A DNA stretch of 64,000 bases from Diaporthe sp. PMI_573 (Eukaryota > Ascomycota > Sordariomycetes > Diaporthales > Diaporthaceae), in contig JAJTUP010000003.1 of NCBI GenBank assembly GCA_021399435.1, positions 1 to 64,000 on the forward strand, given 5' to 3'. Below are positions 45,280 to 57,063 of the stretch, piece by piece. The position numbers were made by a program, and so were the translations under genes. Within the stretch, counting starts at the first letter, position 1, and each line of letters opens with the position of its first letter. Below the pieces are notes generated by a model that was not told the origin of the DNA, searched no databases, and saw only the letters and a program-made list of their open reading frames with translations.

Positions 45280-47580
45280 CAAGTGATTTGTATCATCTCG
45301 TTATTGCCTAAGCCTACCGCGCTACTTTAGGCAAAAGCTTACCTACCGTAAACTTTATTAAAGATGTAGTCATGTCGCTAATAAGCTTAGAGGAGCCCAA
45401 GCAATTTAGGTCTAACGTCCTTAACACTCTTCTTCTCTTGTCTTTTTGTAACTTAGTTTCTCTACCTTTATTGTCTTTCTAGTCTCAAACTATACGCCTA
45501 GTCAAGCCTATAAGAATGGATAACTTAAAAGATAGTTGGTTTAAAGCTAAAGACTTAATTAAGATTAAAGCTAAAGTTAATAAGTTTGAGCGCTTTCGAT
45601 AAGATTTTCTTAAGCGTATTAAATAAATTAAGGCGGCAGGATCTTTTACAACTAGCGGCACCTTTAATGCTTACCTAAACCCTGGGATTCTGGTAGACGG
45701 CAAGCTTATTATACTGCTACTATTAGAAGACGGGGCTTAAAAGCTGGCAAGCCGCAATTATAAGGCTGAAAAGAATAAACAAATGCTGGAGATTAGCGCT
45801 AATAGAATTAATTTCTAGAACCCAGGATGGCTTAAATTTATAAATAAACTCGTTAAGTGTGTTGCTTGTATAGAACAGGTGACGTTGACACCTAAAATAT
45901 AAGCTCTCTGGAGTAGCTGCCAAGTGCAGCATGTTGCTTTTAGTGGTTATTTCTAGTGTAGCGGCTATTTCGTTCAACAGCTTGTAAGCTTGGAGTATTA
46001 TTAGTTGACAGCAAGTCCTATATTTATGCCGAGCTCTATAAGATATAAACTAGGGGCTATATTTAAGGCTTACAAAGAGTAGGCCAAGACGGAGAATGGC
46101 AATTTGTAACAATGGTTAATTATATATAACAGTACGGAAAAGATCTCAGGTATGTTTGAAACGCTTGTTATCTGCCTCCCCTTAAAACATACCGGCGGCA
46201 TTATATGCTTGCAGCATGAACAAGGCTCTATAAAACTGTCTACAGCTGAAGATTTTGAGTTTAAATGCTCTTATCTTGCCTAGTATATAGATGTTACTCA
46301 TGAAGTAAGTATATTATACTTTATTCACCTTTGTTTTAAACATGGCGACCTATATGCTAATAAATGCAAAGATTAAGCCGGTTTAAAAAGGATACTAATA
46401 GGTTTTAACTTATAATCTTATCTTTTGTTCTAAGACCTTTTGCCTATCAGCATTAAGGCTGGAGTCTCAAACTAAAAGCATAGTATAAGTTTTCTCTAGA
46501 TGGAAAAGCCTAAAGTATCCGCCAAGTTTTCTTGCTTATCCTTTTAAGTCTTTTATATAATATGAAAAACTTGACTCTATCTTATCTAATAGGCCCTAAT
46601 TACCAGCTTGCTTGCTGTTTTGCTAATAGCTGCGCTAAGAGCGGCAAATTCTACATTTTTTTTGGTTAATTTAAGTTATATAAGAGTTGGCCAAATAACG
46701 AGGACTTTAAAGACAGGTCCCAGCAAACTTGTATTAGCTATCTTTACTAGATCTGTAATCTTGAGGGATTTGGACTGTCTCCGGTAAGAGTTAATATGCC
46801 AGAGTCCTATTAGTTAGACCGCCCATTCTATGGAAAGCCCGACATTTAAAAGGGCGGAAAGTATAATAAAGGTAGGCATAAGGATTTTGTAGAAACTTAC
46901 TAGGATATAGTAAGCTTTCCTAGAATTGGATGACAATAATGAGTCTGCCGTTACTAAAAGACAATCTTATCAATAGGTTGTTTTAATTGTCTTGAAGAAC
47001 TTACTATATATACCCTTTTGGCATAGAAGCTGGTCACAATGCTGTAGGAGCTGTGCTAAAGCATTTGCATACTAATGTCGGCAAAAAGACTAACCTGTTG
47101 CCATGCAAGATTTTTAATTATATTTGCCGTATGGTCTTAAAGGAAGGGTTTGCCACTAAAGAGGAAAACGACGATTATATAGGCTATGTTATAGTTGCTG
47201 CTATGTGTCTTAGAGACTAGTCTTTCTTTAGAGAAGTATACAAGTATACTCTTGTATCCTAAGGAGATAGCCGATAGTCTAAATTAGGCGGATTTATTAA
47301 TATTAAAGCTTTGTCAGTAGACTTAAAGGAGTAATCCCTACTACCGATTCTACCATACTGTTTGCCTATACTACTAATATGCTTGTCTACTTTAGTATTG
47401 TCGAGGCTGCGTATAAATGCAAATTCTTTCCCAGTATCTACCTAGCTCTAACTCATTTCTTCTACGGGTTCTGTATCTATAATCCCGCCGCGAAAGAGCA
47501 CGTTAAGTTTAAGTGTGCAAAGTAGTGGTATAGCGACAGACTAATCGGCCTGCTTGATTGCTATAACGGTTGCGCAGAAG
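45280..47580 (+). pseudogene. 2OG-Fe(II) oxygenase (prolyl-4-hydroxylase-like) pseudogene, RIP-mutated, with LTR insertion
   Basis: Plus-strand traces, joined across stops and frameshifts, give GSFTTSGTFNAYLNPGILVD (near 45640), then ISANRINF and WLKFINKLVKCVA. The TRIM solo LTR (45869-45979) interrupts here. IYAELYKI, GAIFKAYK, GMFETLVICLPLKHTGGIIC and FECSYLA-like with YIDVTHEV follow. This matches the fungal 2OG-Fe(II) oxygenase family, with its FKxHxDTE iron site, GTLVICLP strand and the second iron His in DVTHEV. The first iron His is now Tyr (FKAY), consistent with C-to-T. Downstream the trace fades, with a late recognisable stretch near 47360-47580 (SIYLALTHFFYGFCIYNPA). The function has been lost. 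Confidence 0.7.
45869..45979 (-). repeat. Solo LTR of the TRIM, with 5-bp TSD
   Basis: On the minus strand this 111-bp block runs TGTTGAACGAAATAGCCGC ... CTGTTCTATA, matching both LTRs of the element at 43812-44280. It is flanked by GCTTG at 45864-45868 and 45980-45984, a perfect 5-bp duplication. It interrupts the oxygenase relic. Confidence 0.85.
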
Positions 47581-47603
47581 AAGACGATGCTGGCACTATC
47601 ATG

Positions 47604-50595
47604 CAGGGTTTAAATCCATACCACGAAATCTACATATGGATCTATAATGTGGATCTATATTCATTCCATTCCATTCCACGCGGGCTTCTGCATTTCTATA
47701 TCCACGCCACGGAGCCCCTTTCACATGTTCTACATGTGGTAATTGTGGAAAGGAATGGAAATTTTTGGTGGGGTTTGAAAATACCTGGATTTCCTTGTAA
47801 AATAGCGCATACCCTAAGTACCTTCTATCGCCCACAACAACAAAATAAAAACGATTTTCCACCCCGTTTTATCCGTACACAAAGTTAAACAAAGTCTATT
47901 CTGGGAGGTTTTACTGTTACGACCTTACTACCCCAAATTGAAATGGCCACCCTCCATCCTACTAAGTCAACCACACCCGTTCCAGAACGTACAGAAGAAG
48001 ACAATCAACGACTCTTTCAACTCTACAAAGGCTGGACCTTGACGGAGAGAGACGGCCAAGTGCGTCAATGGGTATATCAATTCGGCTACGATATCCAGCA
48101 TGCCCAGAAGGGGGAACGCCGATGGGTGTGTTGTCTTTGCATCAAGCAAAAGCGACCGAGGCCAAAGAGTTATGCCATCAAAGGGTTGCAGAACGCTGAG
48201 GGTCACCTGTACACGGACCACAATGGCATCATGGATCCGACAGGCAAGAGGCAAAAGCCTGCAAAGGCATCTGAGAAAGCACATTAGTCCATTGCAACAA
48301 TCCTACAGTTGAACCCTAAGGAGCTGAAGGAACAGGATTTGATCAATACGCTGATCAAACGTTTCGACAAAACTGTATTCTAGCAGAAAATTGTCAACTG
48401 GATTGTCAATTCTAACTAATCCTTCTCGATCGTCAACGATCAAGATCTTCGAGACATCTTTAACTACCTTAATCCATCTGTCGAGATCACAAAAGCTAAC
48501 ATTACTGACGTGACCGTGCGTGCCATCGCGGAACGACAATTTACCAACAACATGGAAAGAGTGAAGGATGCTTTGCGAAAGAGTCCAGGACAGATCCATA
48601 TCCAGTACGATGGCTGGAAGTCTGGTAACCGACACGCCTTATACGGCATCACATGTATGTTTCGGGATTCCAACGACCGGCCACAGAAGTGTGTCCTCGG
48701 CCTGCCTGAACTTACAGAGCGGCACACAGGCGAGAATATCGCCGGGCAGATCATCGAGATCATTCGAAAGTACGAGATCAGCGATAAAATCGGGTATTTC
48801 ACACTGGATAATGCCGGTAACAATAAAACCTCGATGGAGGAGCTTGCATTAGAATTTGGCTTCGACTGGGAGAAGCGATGGGTTCGATGCGTTGGCCATG
48901 TTGTCAACATAGTAGTGAAACAGATGCTGTATGGCAAGAACCCGGATGCTTTCGAGAAAGAGCTCTTCGAAGGACTTCACACGGCAGCGAAGGAGCATGA
49001 AGTCTGGAGGAGGCGAGGCTCCGTTGGAAAATGGCATAACTTTGCTGTTGTAGGTGGCTCAGTCCCCGATTTTATTTGTTATACTCACGAAGTCCTAGGA
49101 GGTGAGCAGATCGGACACGTGGACCGATATGCTCAAGAAGGTACGGGCTGTCGAGAGCCAACTCTCTGACGACGCTCAGCTCAAGAAACACCGTCCAGTT
49201 GGAGTTGTGGTCGACAATGCTACCCGGTGGCTTTCTCAATTCTCAATGATTGAGCGTGCTCTGGTTTTAAGGCCATTTTATAATTCTTTTGTCCAGAGAG
49301 CGTCAAACGAGTGGGAGAAGGCCAACTTGACGAGAGCTGGCAACATCAAAAAGGGCTCCAAGCAGCCCTTCTTCCTGAAGGAAGAGAACCGCATGACAAC
49401 TGATGATTGGCATGTGCTCGGGACTCTTTACGACATTTTGCTTGACTTCAAGCTGGTTGTGAAAGGCCTTGAGGGTGATGGACAGGGAAAACACCGCAGA
49501 AACGTCGAGGAAAACGAGGTCGAGCCCCCACTGTCTGGTAAGCCTTAGACTTCGCAAAAGCGGCCCTATTCTTATTCTAGCAGCTGACTTGTACAGGTAC
49601 AAGCTGGGATCTTATTCACGCGTATGAATTTCTTCTCGAAACCCTTGAATCCGCGAAAAGAGCAGTCGCCAATTTTCCAGACGGCCACCACCTCGCAGTC
49701 AACATCAACCTGGGTTGGCTCAAATTGAACGAATACTACGAGCATTTGAACGATAGCCCCCTGATCTATGGCGCCGCAGTTCTCCATCCTGCTTACCGGT
49801 GGGCACTGTTTGACGATTTGTGGCGAGACGACGAGGAAAGACAGCTGTGGATTACCAAGGCGCAGGAGATGGTCCAGGATCTTTGGGAGAGAGAGTATAG
49901 GGACCTTGAGGTTGATGATCCAGAGATTGAATTGCCTGCCAATAAGCGTCTGAAGACCTCAAGAAACAAGTTCACAGCGTGGCGCACGAAAAAGCGGGGA
50001 CTGATGGCTGGAGGGATTTCTGTTACCGAGTCGCACATTCAATCCCCAGCTCAATCCCCTAGGTCCTCAGTTGGCGGTCTGGATCTTGATGAATACGAGC
50101 AGTGGCAGCGCGATATCGAGGATGCTGACGCTTCTGTCACAGATCCCTACGAATACTGGCACATAAGGCGGCTCAAATACCCCCGGCTGTCTAGGATGGC
50201 CTTGGATCTGCTTCCTGTGCCACCTATGTCAGCCGAGTGTGAGAGGCTATTCTCGACCACTGGCCGCATGGTTACCAAGAGCCGCAATAGGCTAGATGCC
50301 AGTACAATTGGGCTTTGTCAGACACTACGGAGTTGGTTGCGTGCTGGTTTGATCGGGTCGCTAGATAGGATTCTAATGGACGAGTGACAAAAACATCGAC
50401 GTCACCAAGGCATGGATGCGACCCACTAATTGCCATTGTTGGACGAAGTAGGTTTCCATTCCACAAATTCCACAATATGGATCCATTTCCATAATGGATC
50501 CATTTCCACCCATTCCACATCGAAGTCATTAGTCAGCATCCATATCCACGCCATATTCGCAAATGTGTCGTGGAGTGTCGTGGATTTGAACCCTG
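47604..50595 (+). mobile_element. hAT DNA transposon (element 1), 2,992 bp
   Basis: Terminal inverted repeats are CAGGGTTTAAATCCA at the left and TGGATTTGAACCCTG at the right. Subterminal regions are full of short ATTCCA/TGGAAT and ATATGGATC repeats in both orientations. It encloses a hAT transposase gene. The 8 bp outside the two ends (CTATCATG / GCTGGCGG) do not match, so the original target duplication has been lost or the ends have recombined. Confidence 0.75.
47943..50387 (+). pseudogene. hAT transposase of element 1, inactivated
   Basis: The frame begins MATLHPTKSTTPVPERTEED. A BED-like zinc finger follows (RWVCCLCIKQ ... GHLYTDH), then the catalytic core (GQIHIQYDGWKSGNRHALYG, KIGYFTLDNAGNN with the DDE-type Asp, RWVRCVGHVVNIVVKQML, NATRWLSQFSMI) and the C-terminal dimerisation block (YPRLSRMALDLLPVPPMSAE, CERLFSTTGRMVTKSRNRL). 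Two introns are likely, at about 49049-49100 (GTAGGT...CCTAG) and 49539-49597. Three nonsense codons, at 48285, 48381 and 48416, each fit a Gln codon changed by C-to-T. The protein is therefore not expressed whole. Elsewhere the frame is intact, suggesting fairly recent death. Confidence 0.85.
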
Positions 50596-50914
50596 GCTGG
50601 CGGGGCACCCAAGGACTTGTGCGGCCTGTTCAAGGCAGGTCTGCTCCGTAAGGCCTGGGTTTCGCTTGAAGAATTTCTGATTCACGAAGGGGGAAACGGT
50701 CAGTATCGCAGTACGAGAAGGGGTATATCTCAAAAGCTCCTCCATTGGGATGACTGCGGTGCGTGCAGTTGCACGAATGAATTTGAATCTGTAGAGGTGT
50801 TTGCTCCAGGAGGGAGTTCGGATCCTGACGTGATGACATCGGATCAGCCGTGCACGCGCCACCGTGCCCTCAACCGGTATGGCGTCTTGTGTGTCGAAGC
50901 AGGGATGGCGTGGC
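50596..50914 (+). other. Spacer between two hAT elements with a possible coding remnant
   Basis: An open frame from 50617 reads FKAGLLRKAWVSLEEFLIHE and continues into the left end of the next hAT element. No family is recognised. Confidence 0.3.
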
Positions 50915-52085
50915 CAGTGATGTTATTGGATTGGATTGGAGCTGGATCCGAGCCTCGATCCAATCCAGTCCAGACGTGGGGACAGGCAGCCTCCAGGATA
51001 TCCAGAACCGATCCAGTTCATATTTTTACCCTTTTGGGACAATCAATGAGCCGCTGAATAAGCAGACTTGGAGTAGAACTGTTCTTGTCCTTGGGTTATG
51101 ACACCACCTAACTACGGAGCTCATGTTCTCTAGCAACTTGCGTCTCCAGTATGTTCTTCTCGCTTCCATCATCTTCGCCGCCTTCCTCTCCCTCACCCAG
51201 CCCATCCGCCCCAACTGTACTCCCTGCCTCACCCTCCATCAAACCGATGGCAGAGTCATCAAATGCCTTCTGCTCCGGGCGACCATACCAAGCTCGTAAG
51301 CACTCGCTGGCTTCAATGACGTCCATCCGGAGCCGTGAGCGATGATTTGGTGTTTCGATTCCAGGTGGTTTAAGGTAGTACAATTGCCCTTGCCGGAAAT
51401 AGGAAGTCCCTGTTGGCGCTGCTGCTGTTCGCACAGATAACAGTACCAGAACGTCTTCGTCGGGTCCTGCTTGAGTTGTATGTCTTCACCATACTGCCAG
51501 ACGACTGATGTCCTTTTCTTGGTGTGCTTTTGGGACTTTGCCACAACAGAGTAGCGTACATATTGCTTCCCATTCAGCTTGAATTCGTCGGGTTCGATCA
51601 GGGTTCCGTCGGGGTCGTTTGGGCGAGGACTAATATATGTTGGAGCAAGAATAACTCTGTCAGAATCAGGACGGCGACCGCTGGCAGCACCGAAATAGCT
51701 GGAGATAGTGGCCATGGTGTAGCTGGTGAGTGGACTGTTCAGACACGTCTGCCACAGTAGAAGGACTGCTGAAGTCGCGAGCGACGCGTTTGCCTCCGTG
51801 CTTTTAATAGCGTAGCAATCTGCACGCGTTGGATGTTAACCCAATAGCGGAACGATAGTTCGCGCGTCGTGTCGTGGTCTGCGACGGCAGCTGCGACGGG
51901 AGACTCCTCATGACCACTCAATTAGGCTTAGCTCTTGCCTTATCAGGTTAGACCATTGGAGCTCCAGGAGCTGGTTGCCAATCAATCCAATCCAGTCCAA
52001 ATCTTCGAGAAACCCAAATCCAGTCCAGCCATTTTCCGACAAATCCAGTCCAATCCAAATTGCCTCCAATCCAATAACATCACTG
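50915..52085 (-). mobile_element. Non-autonomous hAT (element 3), 1,171 bp, perfect 8-bp TSD
   Basis: The ends CAGTGATGTTATTGGATTGG and CCAATCCAATAACATCACTG are inverted repeats. GGCGTGGC precedes the left end (50907-50914) and follows the right end (52086-52093), an exact 8-bp target duplication. Subterminal arrays of AATCCA/TGGATT line both ends. Inside is only the N-terminal piece of a transposase, so the element is an internal-deletion derivative that would need a partner in trans. Confidence 0.85.
51239..51715 (-). pseudogene. BED-type zinc-finger N-terminus of a hAT transposase
   Basis: 158 residues start MATISSYFGAASGRRPDSDR. They include SVVWQYGEDIQLKQDPTKTF followed by WYCYLCEQQQ and, further on, LNHLESKH, a C-x2-C ... 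H-x4-H BED finger as in hAT transposases. The catalytic core and dimerisation domain are missing. The remaining protein could in principle bind element ends without cutting. Confidence 0.7.
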
Positions 52086-52093
52086 GGCGTGGC

Positions 52094-53923
52094 CCTGGGA
52101 CTATACTGGTTGGCTGCTGTCACGACGAAGGGGCTTTTCCGAGAAGACACGTCAGAGTTGCACGACCTAATCGTGGCCAGGCTGATCAAGATCGCGATTT
52201 CATTTATCCGTTGCTAGCATTTCACCAGGATTTGTTCAATCTTAATAACAATCAGTGGAAGCTAATCGCTTTCTATTAGTATCATCTTTCTCATCGGATG
52301 ATCTATTTCCAACGTCTGGCCCTTCCACTCGAGGGTCGATGTCGCACATCTTCACTGGTCGCGGGCTAACTGACAACAGCTGGCCACTGCAGAAATGGGA
52401 AGGCAAGAAAAATAGTTACGTGTAGGTAAATGGATCTAGCGAGGACCAATTCGAGTTTGGTTGCCGACAAGTATGGCTCTATTCCTGGCGACATTGGACC
52501 AACCTCGTCTCTAATTGCCCCAGGAAAGAAGATAACGAGGTAATTAACACCTATACCTCAGAGGCCCAACCCCTAGGCATGGCATGGGATAGCGAGCCTG
52601 GCAGTAAAGGTTGGGTTTGAGTCAGATGAGATTGACCGGCTGCGCTTATCGGATCCGGATTATAAGGTGGCGCAGGACGCCCTTCATTGAGCGCCGAATG
52701 CTGGGCAGTGAAGGAGTCACAGGAAAGGGGAAAGAAGCTAGTAGGCCAAAGAGCCTTAGAGCAGGGGGAGGTCATCGAGAGATAGCCGGACCAGCTCTGG
52801 GAGGATTGGAATCCCGACTGGGCTTATGGAGGCGCATGGCGGGAAGTCCAGCCGGGATTCTATCCTTTATGGATGCAATTGAGAATTGATGCGGCCTCAG
52901 GCGTACGTCATTGAGTGTGTATCCTCATGGTCTGTTGGAATCTGGCGCTGCTAAGTCAGCTAACTGCTCTCGCAGGAGTATGACTGTTGCTCATTCACAT
53001 AGGTGCTCTAGACCGTTCTAATAAATAGAGAGAAATTCAACGTAAGATACAGAGACACCTGATCCACCTGGCATGGTACATGAATTCAACCCGCCGGAAA
53101 GCGTGGCTCCGGACAGGGCAGCACAGCCGGGCCCCCTCGGCTGGGATTTCCCGGTGCTGGCCTACCCTGCCAGAGGGCCTCACAGGATGGGCTGGAGGGC
53201 TATGAAGTGGAAGAAGTGCGGGGACCACGAAACGAACCTGTTTACGCGAGCTTGTGAAAACTCTTTTTTAAAGCGGCCACTACCCAGGTATATCCAACAG
53301 TTATTCTGCTTCAGATCGTTTGGTCCCATCTCATTTATTACTACACTATTACGGACCAGGACAATATAGATGTTCTTTCAAGAATCGTTTGCTATTTTAT
53401 ATTCTCCAATGTTACTCCCCGTGGCCAATACCAGGTTCGCCAGCTGCTACTCCACCTTCTACCTGTGGAATCGCAAATGCAATAAATAACCAACCGAATA
53501 CATCATCTCCATATCCAGAAATCACGGAATCATTCCAATTCTACGTAGATCCAGACGAGGAAATCGCCAAGAGTGGTCTAGTGTTTCTACCCTGAAAATT
53601 GAAAGTGTAAGGTCCACCATTCTTATACATTATATGTGTAGCGCTCTGAATCTTCTTCTTTCCCTTAGCCGAAGAGGAGTCGCCCGTAACTTCCTTAAAA
53701 ACAAACTCTATGCCAAAGGTTATCCTCCTTTTTACTGAATAGGGCCCCGAGACCTTCCATATGGCTATCCAGCATATTCCAGTCGATGTCCAATCCCTTG
53801 TAACGCTTCTTCAGACCGCGCTGACGGCTTCGCTCAATAGAAATATCGATGTTTGTCTCTTCACAAGTTGGAACGTGCCAAACAGGCCAAGTCGATGTTT
53901 CGCGGGGGCTTGGACGAGGCGAC
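52094..53923. other. Intergenic between hAT elements
   Basis: No gene is supported. A plus-strand frame ending at 53595 (ESFQFYVDPDEEIAKSG) and a minus-strand frame ending at 53695 (RGLKKRYKGLDIDWNMLDSH) look partly coding but are not recognised. The minus-strand frame runs up to the insertion site of the next hAT element. Confidence 0.35.
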
Positions 53924-56828
53924 CAGGGTTTGGCGTCTCTCCACTGCAAATACACGTGGACCACCCACATATGGACCACCCACTAATACATCTACTGCGA
54001 AGGCTATTATTACATAATCCACTCATCCACTTGAAGCTATTCCTAGTGGTCCATATGGACCACTGCGGCACATTTGTGGCGGAGCTGACTGTTGACCGGG
54101 GCCCCCGGCCAGCCCGGCCCGTTCTACCTTCCCACCCATACTAATTATATGGCGGTGGATGTACTGCCCCCAGGCCCTTGTCAGCGCTAATATTATCCCC
54201 TAATCTCGCGGCCGTACGCGTTGAGCACGCGTTTGGCCTTCAATGCCTTCAGGGACTTCAACGCTACAATATTCTCGCCATGGCTGCCGAATCCAACAAA
54301 GAGCTTATCGAGAATCACCTATTCAACCACTTCAAAGGCTGGCTTTGGGCTGAACGCCGTCGAGATACTAATTCATGGCTTTGGGCCAAAGGTTACGATA
54401 TTCAGAACAGCGTTGAGCGGCGCTGGGTTTGCAAAAGCTGCGCTACCCTAAATCATGGCCCAATAATAAGCTTCAAGGCCACAGGACTGCAGAATGCTCG
54501 ATCCCATATATGGCGAAGCCATCAAATCGGAGCGCCAGAAGGCGAAAGATGTGCGAGGCGCAGCAGCGCGACGAAGGCATCGCGAACGCTTATCAGACTA
54601 TAACTTCGGTCTTCAAGCTCGATCCGCAACAGACACAGCAGCAGAAGGTTGCGAATAGCCTTATCCGAAGCTTCGACCGCCAACGCCTCTTCCAAATGCT
54701 TCTCAAGCTTCTCATCAAGTCCAATCTTCCCTTCCATTTACTCAATAACCCTCGCTTCCGTAAGCTTCTCAAATATCTCAGCCCATCGGCGACGTTGCAG
54801 GGCGCTATTCCCTCAAGCACGAGAATCCGGCGCTCGATCCTTCTTAAATATAGGACCCATCATCAAAACGTTATTCAGATCCTTCAGCATTGCCCTGGCA
54901 AGATCCATATCTCTTTTGATGGCTGGACCTCGCCGAACCAGTTCGCCTTATATGGTATTATGTGCTTCTATCGTAACAAGACTAGACAGCCTTGTAAGCT
55001 GCTGCTCGGAGTGCCTAAAGCATATCGCCACTTTGGCACAACTATCGCTGGCGAGGTGCTTAAGGTCCTCCATACCTTTGGGATCAAGAGGAATAAGATT
55101 GGATATTTCACGCTTGACAACGCTGAGAATAACAGCACTGCTATGGAGGTCATTGGCGGCAAATTGGGCTTCAATGGCCATCAACGGCGTGGCCGTTGTA
55201 TCGGCCACACTATCAATCTAGCTGCGAAGGCGCTATCGGACATCATCCTGACGCCTTCGAACAACAGCTTGACGGCGCCATGGCGTTGACTAACGCCGAT
55301 TATCAAGAATGGAGACGGCAAGGGCTGGTTGGCAAGCTTCACAACCTCGTCGTCGATATCCGCAACGTTCAGGTATTATCTCATGGCCTCTATCAGCTTC
55401 AACTGGATGAGATCAATCGATCGGCTGCAACAAGTCGAAAGCGACGGCTATTACGCGTAATTAGTGATAATAACACGCGTTGGCTATCCCAATTGTATAT
55501 GATTAGACGCGCGCTGCGGTTGAAGACGACGATTAGGATGCTCCTTATCGTCGCTCGAGAGGACTGGGATCGCGAGAATGCTTCAAAGCGGACGGGCCGG
55601 GTATCTGCAACGAAGCTTTAGAAGCTTCCACGATATCTCAGGGAAGAGAACCACCTCTCTGATGAGGATTGGGACGCTCTCCAGCACCTTGAGGGCATTC
55701 TGACGATCTTTGAGACTGTTGTCAAGACCCTCGAGGGCGATGGCAAGGCCCGCATCCGCAAAGACTGGTCCGGATCTTATGGCAACGTATGGGATGTCAT
55801 CCTTGGCTTCGAGCTTCTATTGAGTAAGCTTGAGGAGTATAAGCAGCTTGCTGAAAGCTTCCCTAATCCCGAGCACTTCAGAGTTGGGATTAACCTTGCT
55901 TGGCAGAAGCTTGATGAGTACTATCAACGGCTTGACGAGACTCCGATATACTATGCAGCTCTGGCACTTCATCCTGCTTATCGATGGGACTGGTTTGACG
56001 AGATGTGGCACGAGAAGCCGGCTTGGGTTGCCAAGGCGAAGGCGCTGGCCCTTGAAGTATGGGCAACTGACTATGCCCATCTCGATATTAGGACTATTAG
56101 CTGTGGGAGTAGCAGAAGCGACGACGAGCCCGTCGCCAAAAGGCCACGCTTCCGTAATCCGTTTGATAAAGCTGAACGGATCGCGAAGCCGTCGCGCCCG
56201 GCGGCAGTGATCGGCGACGAGTATACGGCTTGGCAGCTTGATCGAGAGGTGGGCGACGGCGAGGTGCGTGATCCGTTAGCTTATTGGTTTGAACGGCAAG
56301 AGCGATATCCTCGTCTCTCGCAAATGGCGATGGACTTCATGACTATTCAACCTATGTCAGCTGAGTGCGAGAGGGCATTCTCGGCCGCAGGGCAAATGGT
56401 GACACCCACACGCAATCGGCTTGAAGCTGTAACTATCGCGATGTGCCAGGTTCTGCGGTCTTGGTATCGAGCTGGCATTATTCAGGGCCAAGGGAGCGAC
56501 AGCGAGGTTGCGAAGGCGTTGCAGAGCCACAAGGACGACGAGACAAGCAGCTATCTTTGGCAGCGGAGCGACGACGAGGTCTATTCTGAAGCCTCAGAGG
56601 CCGAAGATATCGAGTATTCCACGTCAAGCTCGGATTCAGAGTAGCCGGGCGCCAGCGAGATTGGGAATAGCTTCACTTGCTTATATAATAATCCACAAAT
56701 ACACCCATGTGTACACCCACTGCCAATATAGCAAAGTGGGTGTACACCCACTTGCAAATAGCTTCATTAGTAATCCACCCATCCACCAAGGCCACTATAG
56801 TGGGTGGGTGGAGAGACGCCGAACCCTG
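53924..56828 (+). mobile_element. hAT DNA transposon (element 2), 2,905 bp, perfect 8-bp TSD
   Basis: Terminal inverted repeats are CAGGGTTTGGCGTCTCTCCA and its complement ending GAACCCTG, with one mismatch. GAGGCGAC lies immediately left (53916-53923) and immediately right (56829-56836). Subterminal palindromes TGGTCCATATGGACCA (left) and GTGGGTGTACACCCAC (right) are typical transposase-binding arrays. The transposase frame is broken. Confidence 0.9.
54280..56644 (+). pseudogene. hAT transposase of element 2, frameshifted
   Basis: Begins MAAESNKELIENHLFNHFKG at 54280, with a zinc finger (RWVCKSCATL ... SHIWRSH). After a frame change near 54545 come SFDGWTSPNQFALYGIMCFY, KIGYFTLDNAENN and GRCIGHTINLAAKAL. 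A second change near 55200 leads to NADYQEWRRQGLVGKLHNLV and SDNNTRWLSQLYMIRR. A TAG at 55619 precedes YLREENHLSDEDWDALQHL and the C-terminal dimerisation block YPRLSQMAMDFMTIQPMSAE with CERAFSAAGQM. All hAT domains are present in order, but at least two frameshifts and one stop prevent a full product. Confidence 0.85.
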
Positions 56829-57063
56829 GAGGCGACCGTGGTCGAACAGGACGATGTACCTCTCGAGTCGAGGATCTTTCCGAGCCCAACGGCCAATATC
56901 GTCGGCGACGAGGGACAATAACCAGCGCAAGATGGGACGGGCTTGCTAGCATGACTATTGAGGGCCAACTCAGTGACATTAGATTGCTGACCGCGGTCTT
57001 GGGTGGAACATTATTCTCGGAAATCCTCATCCTGCAAACTACTTCAATCACAGCACTCCGACA

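Noticed and set aside
47596..50603. Target-site duplication for hAT element 1
   Set aside because: The 8-bp flanks (CTATCATG and GCTGGCGG) differ; only the TIRs support the ends.
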